A stretch of DNA of 64,000 nt from Gymnothorax reevesii (lineage: Eukaryota > Chordata > Actinopteri > Anguilliformes > Muraenidae), in NCBI GenBank assembly GCA_029721435.1, contig CM056583.1, positions 71,639,120 to 71,703,119 of the forward strand, in the 5' to 3' direction. This document shows, one piece after another, positions 1-11,287 of this stretch (positions within the stretch are counted from its first letter, which is position 1; every line of letters begins with the position of its first letter). Below the pieces are notes generated by a model. That model saw only the letters and a list, made by a program, of their open reading frames with translations, was not told the DNA's origin and searched no databases. Position numbers and translations under genes: made by a program.

Positions 1-904
1 TGTCTGAAAACACAGTCTGCCGTGCCATTCACAGATGTCACCTAAAACTCTATCGTGCAAAAAGGAAGCCATTGTTGAGTATGATCCAGAAGCGCCGCCG
101 TGTTCTGTGGGCCAATGCTCATTTAAAATGGACTGTAGCAAAGTGTCCTGTGGTCAGACGAGTTCAAAATTGACATTCTTGTTGGAAATCATGGGCATTG
201 TGTCCTCCGTGCTAAAGAGGAGAAACACCACGCCTCCTGTTATCAGCGTTCAGTGTAAAAGCCAGCATCTCTGATGGAATGGAGATGCATTAGTGTATAT
301 GGTGTGGGACACTTGCATGTTTTAAAAAGCACCATGAATGCTGAGATTATATAAAGGTTTTAAAGCGACATATGCTCCCCTGCAGATGACATCTATTCCA
401 GGGAAGGCCTTGTGTATTTCAGCAGGACAATGCAAAACCACATACTGCAGCTATTACAACAGCATGGCTTCGTAGTAGAAGAGTCTGTCCGCTGAATTGG
501 CCTGCCTTCAGTCCTGATCTCTCACCAATTGAGAACATTTGGCGCATAATTACACAAAAAGTCCGTCAAAGGAGGCCCAAAACTCTCAAGCAGCTCTCCT
601 GTATTAATCAAGAGTGGGATCAAGTTCCAATGGCTAAACTCAAGAATCTTGGCTCCTCAATGCCCAGACGCCTCCACTCTGTGTTAAAAAGAAGAGGGGG
701 AGGGATGCTACACCATGGAAAACAGGAAGCCATCAAATTTGAAATGAGCTCATTTTGTGGATAAAATTGTAATATTTCTCAGTTTCAACATTTGCAATGT
801 TATCTCTGTTCTATTGTGAATAAAATACTGGCTGGTGTGATTTGAAAGTCCCTGCGTTTTGATTTTATTCACTTTGTCCCTACTATTTTGGAATTGGAGT
901 TGTA
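1..904 (+). pseudogene. Tc1-like transposon remnant with broken transposase, left-truncated by the window
   Basis: Codons of a Tc1-type transposase can be followed across shifting frames. Near 100-190 there is the first catalytic Asp region, and at 424-640 the QQDNAKPHTAAITTAWLRS block followed by FSPDLSPIENIWRII, the DD34E catalytic centre. The 3' end carries the family's terminal repeat, closing GGAATTGGAGTTGTA with the TA target site at 903-904. Frameshifts and stops make it inactive. The 5' half lies before the window. The same family recurs at 3030-3906 and 54020-54245. Confidence 0.85.
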
Positions 905-3029
905 ATCATTCAATGGCCTGGATTGCTGAATGGCAGCGGCATGCCGTCAGATGTTCAGAAGGCCTTCAGTAACCTGACTCTTACCTCTCGATTGTGCTCA
1001 AGCTGTTCTTGTTCAAGTTCGCCTTATTAACATTTATCGACTGAACAACCAAGAACAATCCATGGCCTATAATAAGAAATAATAATAAAAAACTGAATGC
1101 CTATTACCTACATTTATATAATTGATATGGCACTGTAATGACGGCAGCAGCAACATGAAATGCAAAAAAATCCTAAACCTCTGCAGTCTTTGCAGCATTT
1201 ATTTTCACTATCACTCAGCTGTGCAGCATGCCCAACAACGCCCTTTAGCGAAACCACATTTAGAATATAGAACAGATTCTCGTGGAGAATTGCTTAATGA
1301 GCCTTGTAAACTAAGCAAATCTGTCCTGTTTCACAAGCTAAAGAGGGCAGAAATTATAAAGGCATAATCATATTTTGCATCATCATTTTCGTATGATAGA
1401 AAACGCCTCATAATTTTGTGGTGGATTGTATAACAATGCTATCAAAAAAAAATTATACTGTCATCGTACCTATAGTCTGGGCAACAGTTACTGATCAGGA
1501 AAAGTAAACTGCCAAGAGGTTTGTGTTAAAGAGCGTTGAATAGTGAGGTTTCTGAAGGCCTTTGTTACTGCCGACGGACCGTCACTGCTGAATGGTAATT
1601 TTTTACCGAGAATTCAGTGTGAAATCCTATAACCTCTGTTTCTGTAATTACCAGTTAGGGTCTAACAGAAATGCGGGGGAGGAACTTCTAGCAGCAACTC
1701 ACTCATCAAAGTGTTTTTTGGAAAAAGGAATTTCACAAGAACATACTGTTGTATTTCAGGAACTTATGAAGTTTTTAATGGAACTTGTTTTTCAACTTAC
1801 AGTAGTTTGATTTGTGTATCATCTTGAATTTAATTGGTGATATTGAAAAAATAGTTTGAAAGCAACGGAAACAAACAAACAAAAAAGCCATTGCATAGTT
1901 AAGAGCAAAAAAGTCTGTTTGTTGCAGTTTTACCGCCATGTTTATGCATCTGCATAGGGTAGAAACTGGAAGTGGATGTTGCCAAAATCAGAAGTTGTAA
2001 AAACAAATTTTTGTTTCATTTTTTCAGAATACTTCAACTCAAGTTTGCATTTGTTGGTATTTGAAAGTTTTATACCAGCAGGGATGGGTTCATATAGTCT
2101 CTAATGTAATGCACATTCATACTGTATGTACATGCCACTGTTTAAGAACATCTTTTCTTTTCACAAACAAAACAATAACATTTAGAGTAAAAGAAGTACA
2201 AAAAGCAGTTGGTTGTTGTTGATCACATGAATTAAACAGCATTAAGCACCACAGTGGAGCTGAAGAAAGTATTCTTAGATAAGACTTGACTTATAGAGCA
2301 TTCATAAACTACAAGCTACTTCCAAATGTTTGTTACAACTGTCCCCCCACCGCAACTTAGTCTGGGACATTTTGCGCGGGTAACTATCACCCCATTTGCA
2401 AACAAGTTGGGATGCGCAACAAATCATTAAAACCCTCTGTTTAGCTGAAAATAGTACTAAGACAGCACATGAAATGTTGAAACTGATAAATTTTATTGTT
2501 TTTGAGACATATCCACTTAGTTTGAATTTGTTGCCTGCAACAACTTCAAAAAAGCAGGGACAGGTTTATGAAAGGCAGGAAAATGATGCCAACAATATGT
2601 TTGGTGGAATGTTTCACAACTAGGTTAATTGGCAACAGTAGAATGAAAAAAATTTTCCCAGAAGTAACGATTGCGTGAGCTTTACCACTTTGTTGAAGAC
2701 TGCATGGGCAAATAGTTTTACTACTTAAGAAAAATGTTTCTCAATGTAAAATTGGAAAGAATTTTGGGATTTTATTCTCCAAGCTACAGAATAGCATAAA
2801 ATGATTCAGAGCATTGGGGTCATTTCTGTGCGTAAGGGACAGGGACTAATACTGAATGGGTGTGATCTTTAGGCTTTTAGGTAGCACTGCATTAGAAACA
2901 GATGGGATTCTGTTGTGAAAATCATTGAATGGGCTGAGGAACCATTTCAGTAAACCATTTTCAGTGGACACAGTTTGTTGCTGCACCCACAATTGCAATT
3001 AAAAACCTGGCCATGTAAAGATTAAACCA
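905..3029. other. AT-rich non-coding DNA upstream of the visible npffr2 exons
   Basis: Presumably intronic sequence of npffr2. I looked for the TM1-TM2 exon on the + strand and did not find it. Only short random open frames and A/T runs are present. Confidence 0.5.
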
Positions 3030-3906
3030 TATATAAACGCTGCCGCATTCTCTTGGCTCAAGTTCATTCAATATGAACTGAGGAGAAGCGGACAACTGTC
3101 CTGTGATCAGACCAATCAAAACCTGAAATTCTTTTTGGAAATCATGGATGCCATATCCTCTGCTTTAAGAGAAGAAGGACCATCTAGGCCCCTTATCAGT
3201 GCAAATTCAAAAGCCAGCATTCATGGCGGTGCTTCAGTGCGCATCGCATCGGTAACTTGCAAAACTGAGAAGACACTATTAATGCTGAACAACATACAGA
3301 GGTTTTGGACCAACATGTTCTGCTATCTAGATGTCTTTTTCAGGAGAAGTCTTGCTTATTTCAGCAAGAAAATGCCAAACGCCACATTCTGCAAGTGTTT
3401 AAACAATGTGAATCCATAGTAAAACAGTTTGGGTACTACACTGGCCTGCCTGCAGTCTAGACCTGTCACCCATGGAAAATATGAACGTATGAAACCCACT
3501 GAAAATATTTGGTGTGTTATGAAAGGAAAAATTTTACAAAGGAGGCCATTGAGCAGCTACAATCCTTTTAAGCAAGAATGGGAAACCATGTTGCTTTTGA
3601 ATCTACAGTGTTTTATCTCCTCAGATTCCAAATGCTAATAGAATGTTGTTAAAAGAAGAAGTGATGCGATGCAAAACAGTGGTAACCATGCTCCTGTCTC
3701 AACTTCTGAAACGTGTTGTTTGCATCAAATTCAAATTGAGTTTTATTTTTTCAAAATACAATGACATTTTTCAGTTTCAACATGTGATATATTGTTTCTG
3801 CACTATTTTCAATTAAATATAGAGTTTAAATGAGTTGTAAATCATTGCATACTGTTTTTATTTACATTTTACAAAGTGTCTCAGTTTTTTTTGGAAATGG
3901 GGTTGT
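3030..3906 (+). pseudogene. Second Tc1-like remnant of the same family, 5'-deleted
   Basis: It starts abruptly near the first catalytic Asp region (ACTGTCCTGTGATCAGACCA corresponds to the LSCDQT block at 3093-3112). It continues through decayed QQDNAKPH and SPDLSPIEN equivalents (about 3355-3500) and ends in the family terminal repeat, with GGGGTTGTA closing at 3906. It lies 2.1 kb from a sister copy in the same orientation, with several stops and shifts. Confidence 0.8.
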
Positions 3907-4040
3907 ATTTAGCAAGGTGGCTACAGGCAAGATTTGATTGTCCTAGTAAAGCTAAAACATAAGAAGCGCACACCTAATACTGTGAGGTGCAGACTCTGAG
4001 ATTCAAGAATTAAAAAGAATAAAATGGTCACACACTCAAA

Positions 4041-4136
4041 TACCATGCAGTTTATTATCACCAACATTTCACTAGACAAGCTTGTTTGGAAGCCAGCTTG
4101 TCTGGTGAAACATTGGTGATATTGAAGTACATGGTG
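4041..4136. repeat. Imperfect palindromic (foldback) repeat
   Basis: A left arm of about 45 bases containing CACCAACATTTCACTAGACA is answered by its imperfect reverse complement TGTCTGGTGAAACATTGGTG on the right, around a very short loop near 4085-4090. It could be a small foldback MITE and would form a long hairpin if transcribed in the npffr2 intron. Confidence 0.75.
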
Positions 4137-4789
4137 TTTATTCTCGTAAACCTAAAACTTTTTTTTTCTGGAAGAATGTGCTCTATTCAACCATGCTGAC
4201 AGAATTCATAATGTCATGCAAACCTCGGGATTCCCCTCAGGGTTCAGACTTATCCGGACGTCTAGAGACAAGAAATTCTATTTCAACGAAATGTGGCTCA
4301 TCAATTCAACAAACAGAGTGTTTTATGAAATGATGGAAGTATCCTATCTTCCTTTATGGAAGCACTGTACAGGAACTGTAGGTCTGAGGGGCTTGTACAT
4401 GTGTGAATTTCAATGACTTTTTGACCCCTAGTGCCTGTAGACTAGCTACAAGATTAGTCAAATGGCTATTTTTTATTTCTTTTTTTTTTAAATGAAGCAC
4501 TGTTAATTTGAGTTTTGTCAATAAAACAAAGGATAGATTATACAATGAGAATACACTTTCTTAGCAAGAATTATTTCAATGCACACAGTTAAAATGTCAC
4601 CAGAACTGGTTACCTAAGACTTGGTTGACAATATTGCTCAATGTTACATGCATTATTATAGGGCCGAGTGGCTATTCCTGCTTTCTTAATATTGTTTAGT
4701 GAAATCATTCTGTAACATAACTACCCTACAATTTTATTGGACTTTGGTTATAAAATGAATTTCATTCAAATTGGTTTTGTTTCCCACAG

Positions 4790-4889
4790 GGTGGCCCTTT
4801 GGAAGTTTGGTGTGCAAAATGAGTGGGATGGTCCAAGGAATCTCAGTGTCAGCGTCAGTATTCACTCTGGTTGCAATAGCTGTTGACAG
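4790..4889 (+). CDS. npffr2: npffr2 exon encoding TM3 (phase 2 start, phase 2 end)
   Basis: 100-bp exon after a clean acceptor (TTTCCCACAG) and before donor GTGAAT. It reads [13 protein letters not shown], then a hydrophobic TM3 with [14 protein letters not shown], and ends in the first two bases of the Arg codon of the DRF motif. The preceding exon must end in a one-base codon start outside the window. Confidence 0.9.
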
Positions 4890-5957
4890 GTGAATTCCTT
4901 TTTTAAAAAATCAGAAATTGTTATTTGAAATGTACCGCTCATCACTGTTACCATAATATCAAAACATGAAAATTTTAAATATAGTTGAAAAATCAATGGG
5001 TCTTCCATACTTCAATGGTGTATTTGAAATAACCTGAATTAACAAAGCTCTTGAACCCAATGTGTTATGATTTTTTATGTGCCTGACTTTGTGGTGATTG
5101 CCCTTTTCATTTCGGAATGTGACATTTTTACTGTGATACTGTTTATTTTCAGGTTTTGGTGCATCGTTTACCCTTTCAAGCAAAAATTGACATTATCAAC
5201 ATCTACACTCATCATTGTGATTATCTGGGTTCTCGCCGTTTCAATAATGTGTCCCTCTGGTGTCATGCTACAAGTGACCGAAGAACAAAACATACGAATA
5301 CTTCTTGGAGACAATGAGTCAATCCCATTCTACTGGTGCAGAGAAAACTGGCCCACCCAAGAAATGCGAAAGATTTACACCACCGTTCTGTTTGCCAACA
5401 TTTACCTTGCTCCTCTCACCTTGATCGTGATAATGTACGCCAGGATAGGCATCACCCTGTTCAAATCATCAATGCTTACCGGGAAGAAGCCTGGTCAGGA
5501 CACCCGTCAGACAGTATCGAAGAAAAAAAAAAGGGTTCTCAAGATGTTGCTCATTGTGGCCTTGCTTTTCATCGTGTCCTGGTCGCCCCTGTGGGCTCTC
5601 ATGCTGTTGAGCGACTATGCCAGCCTCACCGAATATCAGCACAAATTGATTAACATTTATATCTACCCTTTTGCGCATTGGCTTGCCTTCTTCAACAGCA
5701 GTATCAATCCCATTATTTATGGCTTCTTCAACGAGAACTTCCAAAGGGGGTTTCAGGCAGCATTCAGCAAGTTCCATCTGTGCTCAGCGGGAGTCACTCG
5801 TGGACAGACTTATGCACATAGAATTCAGGGGAATGTTGTTCGTCCAGCCAACCTGCAAACGTCTAATGGTACAAATCCCCTCCACAGCCGGGCAAATAGC
5901 CATTCCATGAGGAGCCATGCTCTGAATGAGCAAGACTTAATCATGGAGGATCTTTAA
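4790..5957 (+). CDS. npffr2: Neuropeptide FF receptor 2, 3' part of the gene (last two coding exons)
   Basis: Rhodopsin-family G-protein-coupled receptor for RFamide peptides (neuropeptide FF/AF), acting at the plasma membrane and coupling mainly to Gi/o in characterised orthologues. Two exons joined by a 263-bp GT-AG intron give the last 300 residues: TM3, ECL2, TM5, TM6, TM7 and the C-tail. Visible hallmarks are the TM3 cysteine in SLVCKMSG, an intracellular DRF (DRY equivalent) split across the junction, the ECL2 cysteine in YWCRENWP, the TM5 block [21 protein letters not shown] in TM6 and NPIIY in TM7. The tail ends in a MEDL-like motif also found in mammalian NPFFR2. Exons for the N-terminus and TM1-TM2 were not found in 1-4789 and should lie upstream of the window. 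Identity rests on recalled family sequence plus adjacency to adamts3; NPFFR1 is the main alternative. Confidence 0.88.
5153..5957 (+). CDS. npffr2: npffr2 terminal coding exon (TM4 to C-terminus, stop TAA 5955-5957)
   Basis: Acceptor TTATTTTCAG at 5143-5152. The exon completes the Arg codon, then encodes [13 protein letters not shown]4, ECL2 with a DNES N-glycosylation sequon, TM5, a basic third loop (KKKKR), TM6, TM7 with NPIIY and helix 8, followed by about 70 tail residues rich in Ser, Asn and Arg. It is open without interruption for 268 codons. An AATAAA hexamer begins directly after the stop (5958-5963) and another lies at 6595-6600. Either could serve in polyadenylation, but the sequence does not decide. 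Confidence 0.92.
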
Positions 5958-6599
5958 AATAAAATCTCAGTAAGGAAATTGCCTCTGTCATTAAGACCTG
6001 CTAAATTAGAAACTGTTGGAAGTAAAGAGTTACTGTGGAAAAAAATGGTGAGTAAGCTCCACAGATGATGGAAGGATGGTGCAATGATTCCAATGTGATT
6101 TTAGGAGGATGATTCCATTGTTATGTCTTCAAACATCACTCAAACAAACTGCACCTCCAAAATGTGTGTTTGGTGTTTGATTCCATGTAACCAAAGAATA
6201 GACTTAGAAATCTCGTCTTGTTTCCAAGACTTTTACACTGCTGCAAGCATATGATTATAATTGAGATATATTACTGGCTATTGATCTGGTTTGATTCAAT
6301 TGTGGTTCTACTGTATACTTGGTGCCATTAAAACACACTAGTGAGGCATGAATCACATTTTTTACAAATTGAACACCCACATTTGCTGATATTTTTTTGT
6401 CAGAAATTGTGTAAAATAGAAAAGAGCATGCCACTTTGTCATCCCAAAATGCGCAACATTGGCTCACCAAACAATTCCTTATTATCAGACATTGAGTTGT
6501 TGTGGTAAGCATGTTCATGCTAGACTGCTTAGTTTGAATGTGGTAATTAGCCTATTTAAAGCCAACAAAGAAACCACAAAAATATTGGCACTACAATAA
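5958..6599. other. npffr2 3' flank, probable 3' UTR
   Basis: AT-rich with AATAAA at 5958 and 6595 and an ATTAAA near 6327. No other gene is visible. Confidence 0.4.
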
Positions 6600-7345
6600 A
6601 ATGGCAGAAATTACGACACTGGAAAGAAAGTGTGCTATTTGCATGTCACATGGAGGTCTTAGCTGTACCGAGCTGGCTTTTAGACTATGGTGTCTTCGGT
6701 CGACAGTCAGTCATCTGGGTGTAAGAGAATAGGCAGCCGTGAGTGATGACAGAGGCCAGCACATTATGTTACACAACATGATCCAGACTGTCTGTGAGAT
6801 GGGGGTTTTGCGCTAACATCCGACGGTAAGCACCGACGTCCTATCAGGCTGTCTTTGTGATCAAGATATTTATGCACACAAGCCCTACAGAGAACCTATT
6901 CTGAGGATTGCTGCATGCCAAAACCATACTAGACGGTATGGCAGCGCCATAGATGGAGTCGGAACAACTGAAACATTGTCGTCTTTCCTGACAACCCACA
7001 GATTTGTTTTAATTGCCTAGATCGATGCCAGAGTGTCTGGTGTAGAGGTGGTGAACGGTATGCCAATGCCCGTGAGAACACCTGCTGCTGAGAGTCATGG
7101 GCTGTGGAGGCGACATGGCGGGTGGAGGAGCCCCCATGGTGATTGCTGACGCCCCCTCACAGCATAGCATACGTAAAGAACATCCTCCAACCTATATTAT
7201 TGCTATGTCATACAAGGAGCAATGATGTCACAACTTTTCAGCTGGATAACACCCACCAGCGCACTGCTCGTCAGACTGATGTGAACTCTGCATGAGCGTA
7301 ACAGACTGTCTGCCCAACCCGCCAGATGTGTCCCCCGTCAATCTG
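6600..7345 (+). pseudogene. Heavily decayed Tc1/mariner (Tcb-like) transposase
   Basis: Broken frames still align by eye with Tc1-group transposases. The VVFPDNPQICFNCLDR segment around 6978-7025 matches the first Asp block (VLFTDESRF type), WCRGGERYANA follows, and an LDNTHQRTAR remnant of the second block lies near 7240. Many stops and shifts are present. The terminal repeats are not recognisable. Confidence 0.7.
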
Positions 7346-9423
7346 GGGGACGAGTCATAGACAGCTATTACCCAACATCAGTCTCCTGCATGTAACTGGT
7401 GTTGAGTAACCATGGTTGTATAAGAGAAACAGGACTGTGTTCCACAAATCCACAAGTTTTAGAGAGATGTTTCCCCAATTTTTTCAGTTGATACAATTGG
7501 TCTCATTGTTTGCCCATAATTATTTAGATTTATGTAAATTGGTACTAGATATGCAGCATAGAAATAAATGTATTCATGAAAATCAAATCGATTTAGAATT
7601 TCCCGTATGTGCATGTATGTGATACCCATATGTTTTTAATAGCGCTAAGTATATTTATGTAAGGACTGTCAAAAGAAATGGATTAACAGATTAAATCATT
7701 TTTAAAGTTACAGTAGGTTAATATCGTCTTAGTATTAATGTGTGCAATTGATTTACTGTATTTACTGTATTATTGTTCATTTTAAATCACTTTTTATTTT
7801 TTCATCCTATAGAAAACACTTTATACAGGTTATTAGCTACAGCTTGGGAGGCTTCCTATCTCCACTTGCATTTAGCCAACCTCAAATTACCTACCAGATT
7901 AGCCCGTGATCCATCACTCAGTTATTTAACCATATTTCAAGGTAGTCACTAATTCTCTTGTCAATGAATCAGTGGCCAGCTAGCTGACGCTAATTCTGCT
8001 GCAAAGGTATTCATGCTTTGAAAAACAAAGCACTTTTCTGTTATGTATGCTCGTGTCGCTTACCCGCTTCAATGATGTCTGCTGTCACTGGTAGTACTAC
8101 CACGGATTTTACATGAAATGGCCGTACAGAGCTGTATTTTTTTTATTTTTTTATTATTTAATCGTTCTTTTCATGCTCCAGCATGCAAGCAGACTGGTTA
8201 TTGATAGAGCCTAATAACATCATGGATAAGAAGTCTCAGGCCTGAGCTAAGGTTGAAAATGAGATGACTACCCTGCTTGCTTACATTACATTTCATCATA
8301 TTTAAGCATCATATGTTATATAAGTACCATTGAAGCCATACATTAGCTTTGTAGTTCACCTCTGGCCAGAGGCTCTGACCATGCAGATTGTGGTAGTACT
8401 CTGTAGAGAGCTTCAGTCCTGAAAGGCAGCATAAAACTATTCAAGAAAATGTATGCAGTATATTTCACAACTAGGCTCAAAGGTTGTATCGACTATTACC
8501 GGACTGGTTGGAGGTTAGAAAAGTACTTGTTATCTCAAGGCTGGTTCTGGAATGTAGTAGGTTGGCGAAAATTGTATTTTTTCATTTTATTTTGTGCCCG
8601 ATTTGTCTGCAAGTGCTATGATACATGCACAGCCCGATCGATACACCCATTCCGATACTCCTCCAGTGGCAAGGATTATCTGTAATTTCTCTGCCAGGGC
8701 CACACAGTAATGGACAGCATGATGAACATCGAGGGTGCAGTTATATTTCAGGGGGTGTGTTCTATGCAAATTAGATGATACCAGCAGGAGTGTTATTTAA
8801 ATTAGGTTGCAGAAGACGATCATTGGTAATTTTCTGATACATAAAGTAGACCAGGTATTACTTGTCAGAATTACTTCTAATCTGAGGTGCGAACACTTTC
8901 TAATTTCACCAGAAGATGCAGACAAACAATAATCTGTTCTTATTTAATGGTACTAATATAAGTAGTGAAACATGATTCATATTACCCCTACTTGGGGCTA
9001 TCACATAGCACCTGCATATTTTTAAGTAAACTCAGAAGAACCACTCCCATTCATGAACTGCAAACCAGGTTGCGATGGTCCTTTGTGTATCGCATACAAG
9101 AGGAAAAATTGGGCCCATAATGCATTGTTATGTTAAAGGGGTATGTGTAATTAAGCGTTGATTTTGAGGGTGATTGCCAAACTGTTGATCAACTGAAGTT
9201 CTAAATCAGGCTGGAATGGGAACAAATTCTGTTTTTCAAACTCCAACAATTGGTGTATTCAGTTTTAAAGTACTTTGCATTATTATGAAAAGAGGTGATG
9301 TTATACTGCTGTAAATATGAATATGCACCTGTCCCAACTTCACTGGGATGTGTTGTCAACATCACATTTCAAGATAGCTAGTATTTCCAAATAACAATGA
9401 AGTTGATGAGTTAAGCCATTACT
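7346..9423. other. Intergenic DNA without recognised genes
   Basis: AT-rich, with homopolymer runs near 8140-8165. No exon-like homology or long conserved frame is seen on either strand. Confidence 0.5.
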
Positions 9424-10045
9424 TACACTGAACAAAAATATAAACGCCCCATGTCAAATATTGAAGCCACATGGAGTTAACAACACTGAGTGAGCATATG
9501 CTGACTTTTACTTGTACAATTGGGAGATTTCTCTTGATTTGTGACCATTTTATAATCCATCTCTCTGTCAGCGAGCATTTGCTCAGTGATGCAGTGATTT
9601 CACTCAGTACATGGGTGTGGCATTTCCAGACCGTGATCAGACAGAATGAGCAGTACCCAGACACTCCTTATACTGGGGACAATAAAAAGCAACCACAAAA
9701 TGTCAAATTTAGTCAAAAGTCATCATGATTCAGATCATGCTGGAATGTGCCATTAGCATGCTGATGCAGGGATGCCCACCAGAGCGGTCTGCATGCAGTT
9801 CCTTGAAGCAGAGCACATCCCAGCTCTGGACTGGCCTGCGTATTCACTGGACATGTCACCCATAGAGCATCTTGGGGATGTTCTGGATTGACGTGTCCGT
9901 GACCGTGTTCCAGTTCCGTATAATATGCGCCAGCTCCATGTGGCCTTCCAGGAAGGATGGAATAACATTCCACAGGACACAATGTGTGAAGGGGATGTGT
10001 TGCTCTGAGAAACGCAAATGATGGACAAAAGATATTGAACATTCA

Positions 10046-11085
10046 CCCCTGAATTCATAAAGGGTGTTTTTCCCTTGATCACGGTTAATTTGGCTAGACA
10101 GTGTATAAACAGGTGATAAGCGAGCGGACAAATTTAGGCCTGAATTCATAAAGAGAGATCAGATCAGCTGCTGTTTATCCAACGTACATGGTTTGTCACA
10201 CCTGACTAAGTAACAAAAGAAATTCTAATCATCCCAAGGGGCTTGTTTATCTCGTGTACAAGCTACCAATTCTCTCTTGGCTTGCTTGTGTGGCTGGACG
10301 TATGACCAAGGATCTCTTGCGCATAATTGAAATAGCACAGGAAGAGATGGCTGACCAAGGGCAAGGTGCCAAATTTAGGGTTTTCAAAGACAGGACGAAT
10401 CCTTTAGAAGAGCATAGCGACACGAAATTTGTCAAGTGATACCGAATTTCCAAAGAATCATGCCATTATATTCTAGACCAGGGCTACCCAACCCTGTTCC
10501 TGGAGGGCTACCATCCAGAAGCTTATCACTCCAACCAAAGCAAACCACACCTGCTTTCCCAGTTACAGATCTTGACGTGCTGCTAATGAGCTGAATCAGG
10601 TGTGTTGAATTAGGGTTGGAGCAAATACCTACAGGATGGTAGCTCTCCAGGAACAGGGTTGGGTAGTCCTGTTCTAGACCTAATCGAAGCAGACATTGAT
10701 CATCCAACAAGACGAAACCATGCCTTTCCTCCAGTACACCAACAATGTATTGCCCTGCGCTTTTATGCATGTGGTGCGTTCCAAATGGTTGTTGGTGACA
10801 CGCGTGGTGTATTACAGGCTACCTGCTGTCGAGTAGTTTGTGGTGTCACCAAAGCAGTATGTGCTAAGAAAAACCACTTCATGCCATGCAGTGTCACATG
10901 ACAGCACTACACATCGGCTAAGCGGGGACTTGTACACGGATGGGTAAACACCCGATTATGTTCTACCTGAATTGCGCTAGTCACAGGAGTTTATCCACAC
11001 GTGTACTTCTCTGTTTTAGCCACCGTACAGTAGTTGTACGTGACTAAAATAATCGAGTGATCATCACCCTTTATGAATTCGGGCA
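10046..11085 (+). mobile_element. PIF/Harbinger-type transposon fragment nested in the Tc1-like element
   Basis: Ends share GAATTCATAAAGGGTG as an inverted repeat (10051-10066 and 11065-11080), with TCA on both outer sides (10043-10045 and 11086-11088), compatible with the 3-bp duplication of this superfamily. Two coding pieces match the N-terminal part of HARBI1-like nucleases: FKDRTNPLEEHSDTKFVKRY (10380-10440) and HQQCIALRFYACGAFQMVVG with GDTRGVLQATCCRVVCGVTK (10735-10860). The catalytic second half is missing. A hAT-type MITE splits the frame at 10479-10671. Confidence 0.85.
10479..10671. mobile_element. hAT-type MITE nested in the Harbinger element, perfect 8-bp target duplication
   Basis: 193 bp with terminal repeats CAGGGCTACCC and GGGTAGTCCTG (near-perfect inverted copies, extending inward through CCTGTTCCTGGAG). 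The 8-bp duplication TTCTAGAC is present on both sides (10471-10478 and 10672-10679). Codons of the Harbinger protein run up to one copy and resume after the other in frame, so this is the youngest of three layers. A related fragment lies at 36085-36145. Confidence 0.93.
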
Positions 11086-11287
11086 TCAATTTCTTCAACC
11101 TGACCCCCAGTGTGTTCAAGGGATTGTCACTCCTTTGCAGATGCCAGTATCAAGATGTAATGGATGGCGATCTGAAGATTAGTCATTAACAAAAATGAAT
11201 TTTGATTCGCTTCATATATTGCATAACCCTTATGTTAATAAAAACTCAAAAATTTGACATGGGTCGTTTATATTTTTGTTCAGTGTA

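Larger units (their letters stand above)
9426..11285 (+). mobile_element. Tc1-like transposon with matching terminal inverted repeats, interrupted by a Harbinger element
   Basis: Terminal repeats CACTGAACAAAAATATAAAC (9426-9445) and its reverse complement (11266-11285) match over about 34 bases and are flanked by TA (9424-9425 and 11286-11287). Inside, 9820-10010 retains the third catalytic block of the transposase (LDWPAYSLDMSPIEHLGDVL) and downstream residues, with stops. The 3' portion is separated by a later insertion at 10046-11085. The element is dead and non-autonomous. Confidence 0.88.

Noticed and set aside
5469..5777. 102-codon - strand open frame
   Set aside because: Antisense to the conserved npffr2 exon; no independent support.
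9713..10149. Several overlapping - strand frames of about 100 codons
   Set aside because: Antisense shadows of the Tc1/Harbinger nest; the recognisable proteins read on the + strand.
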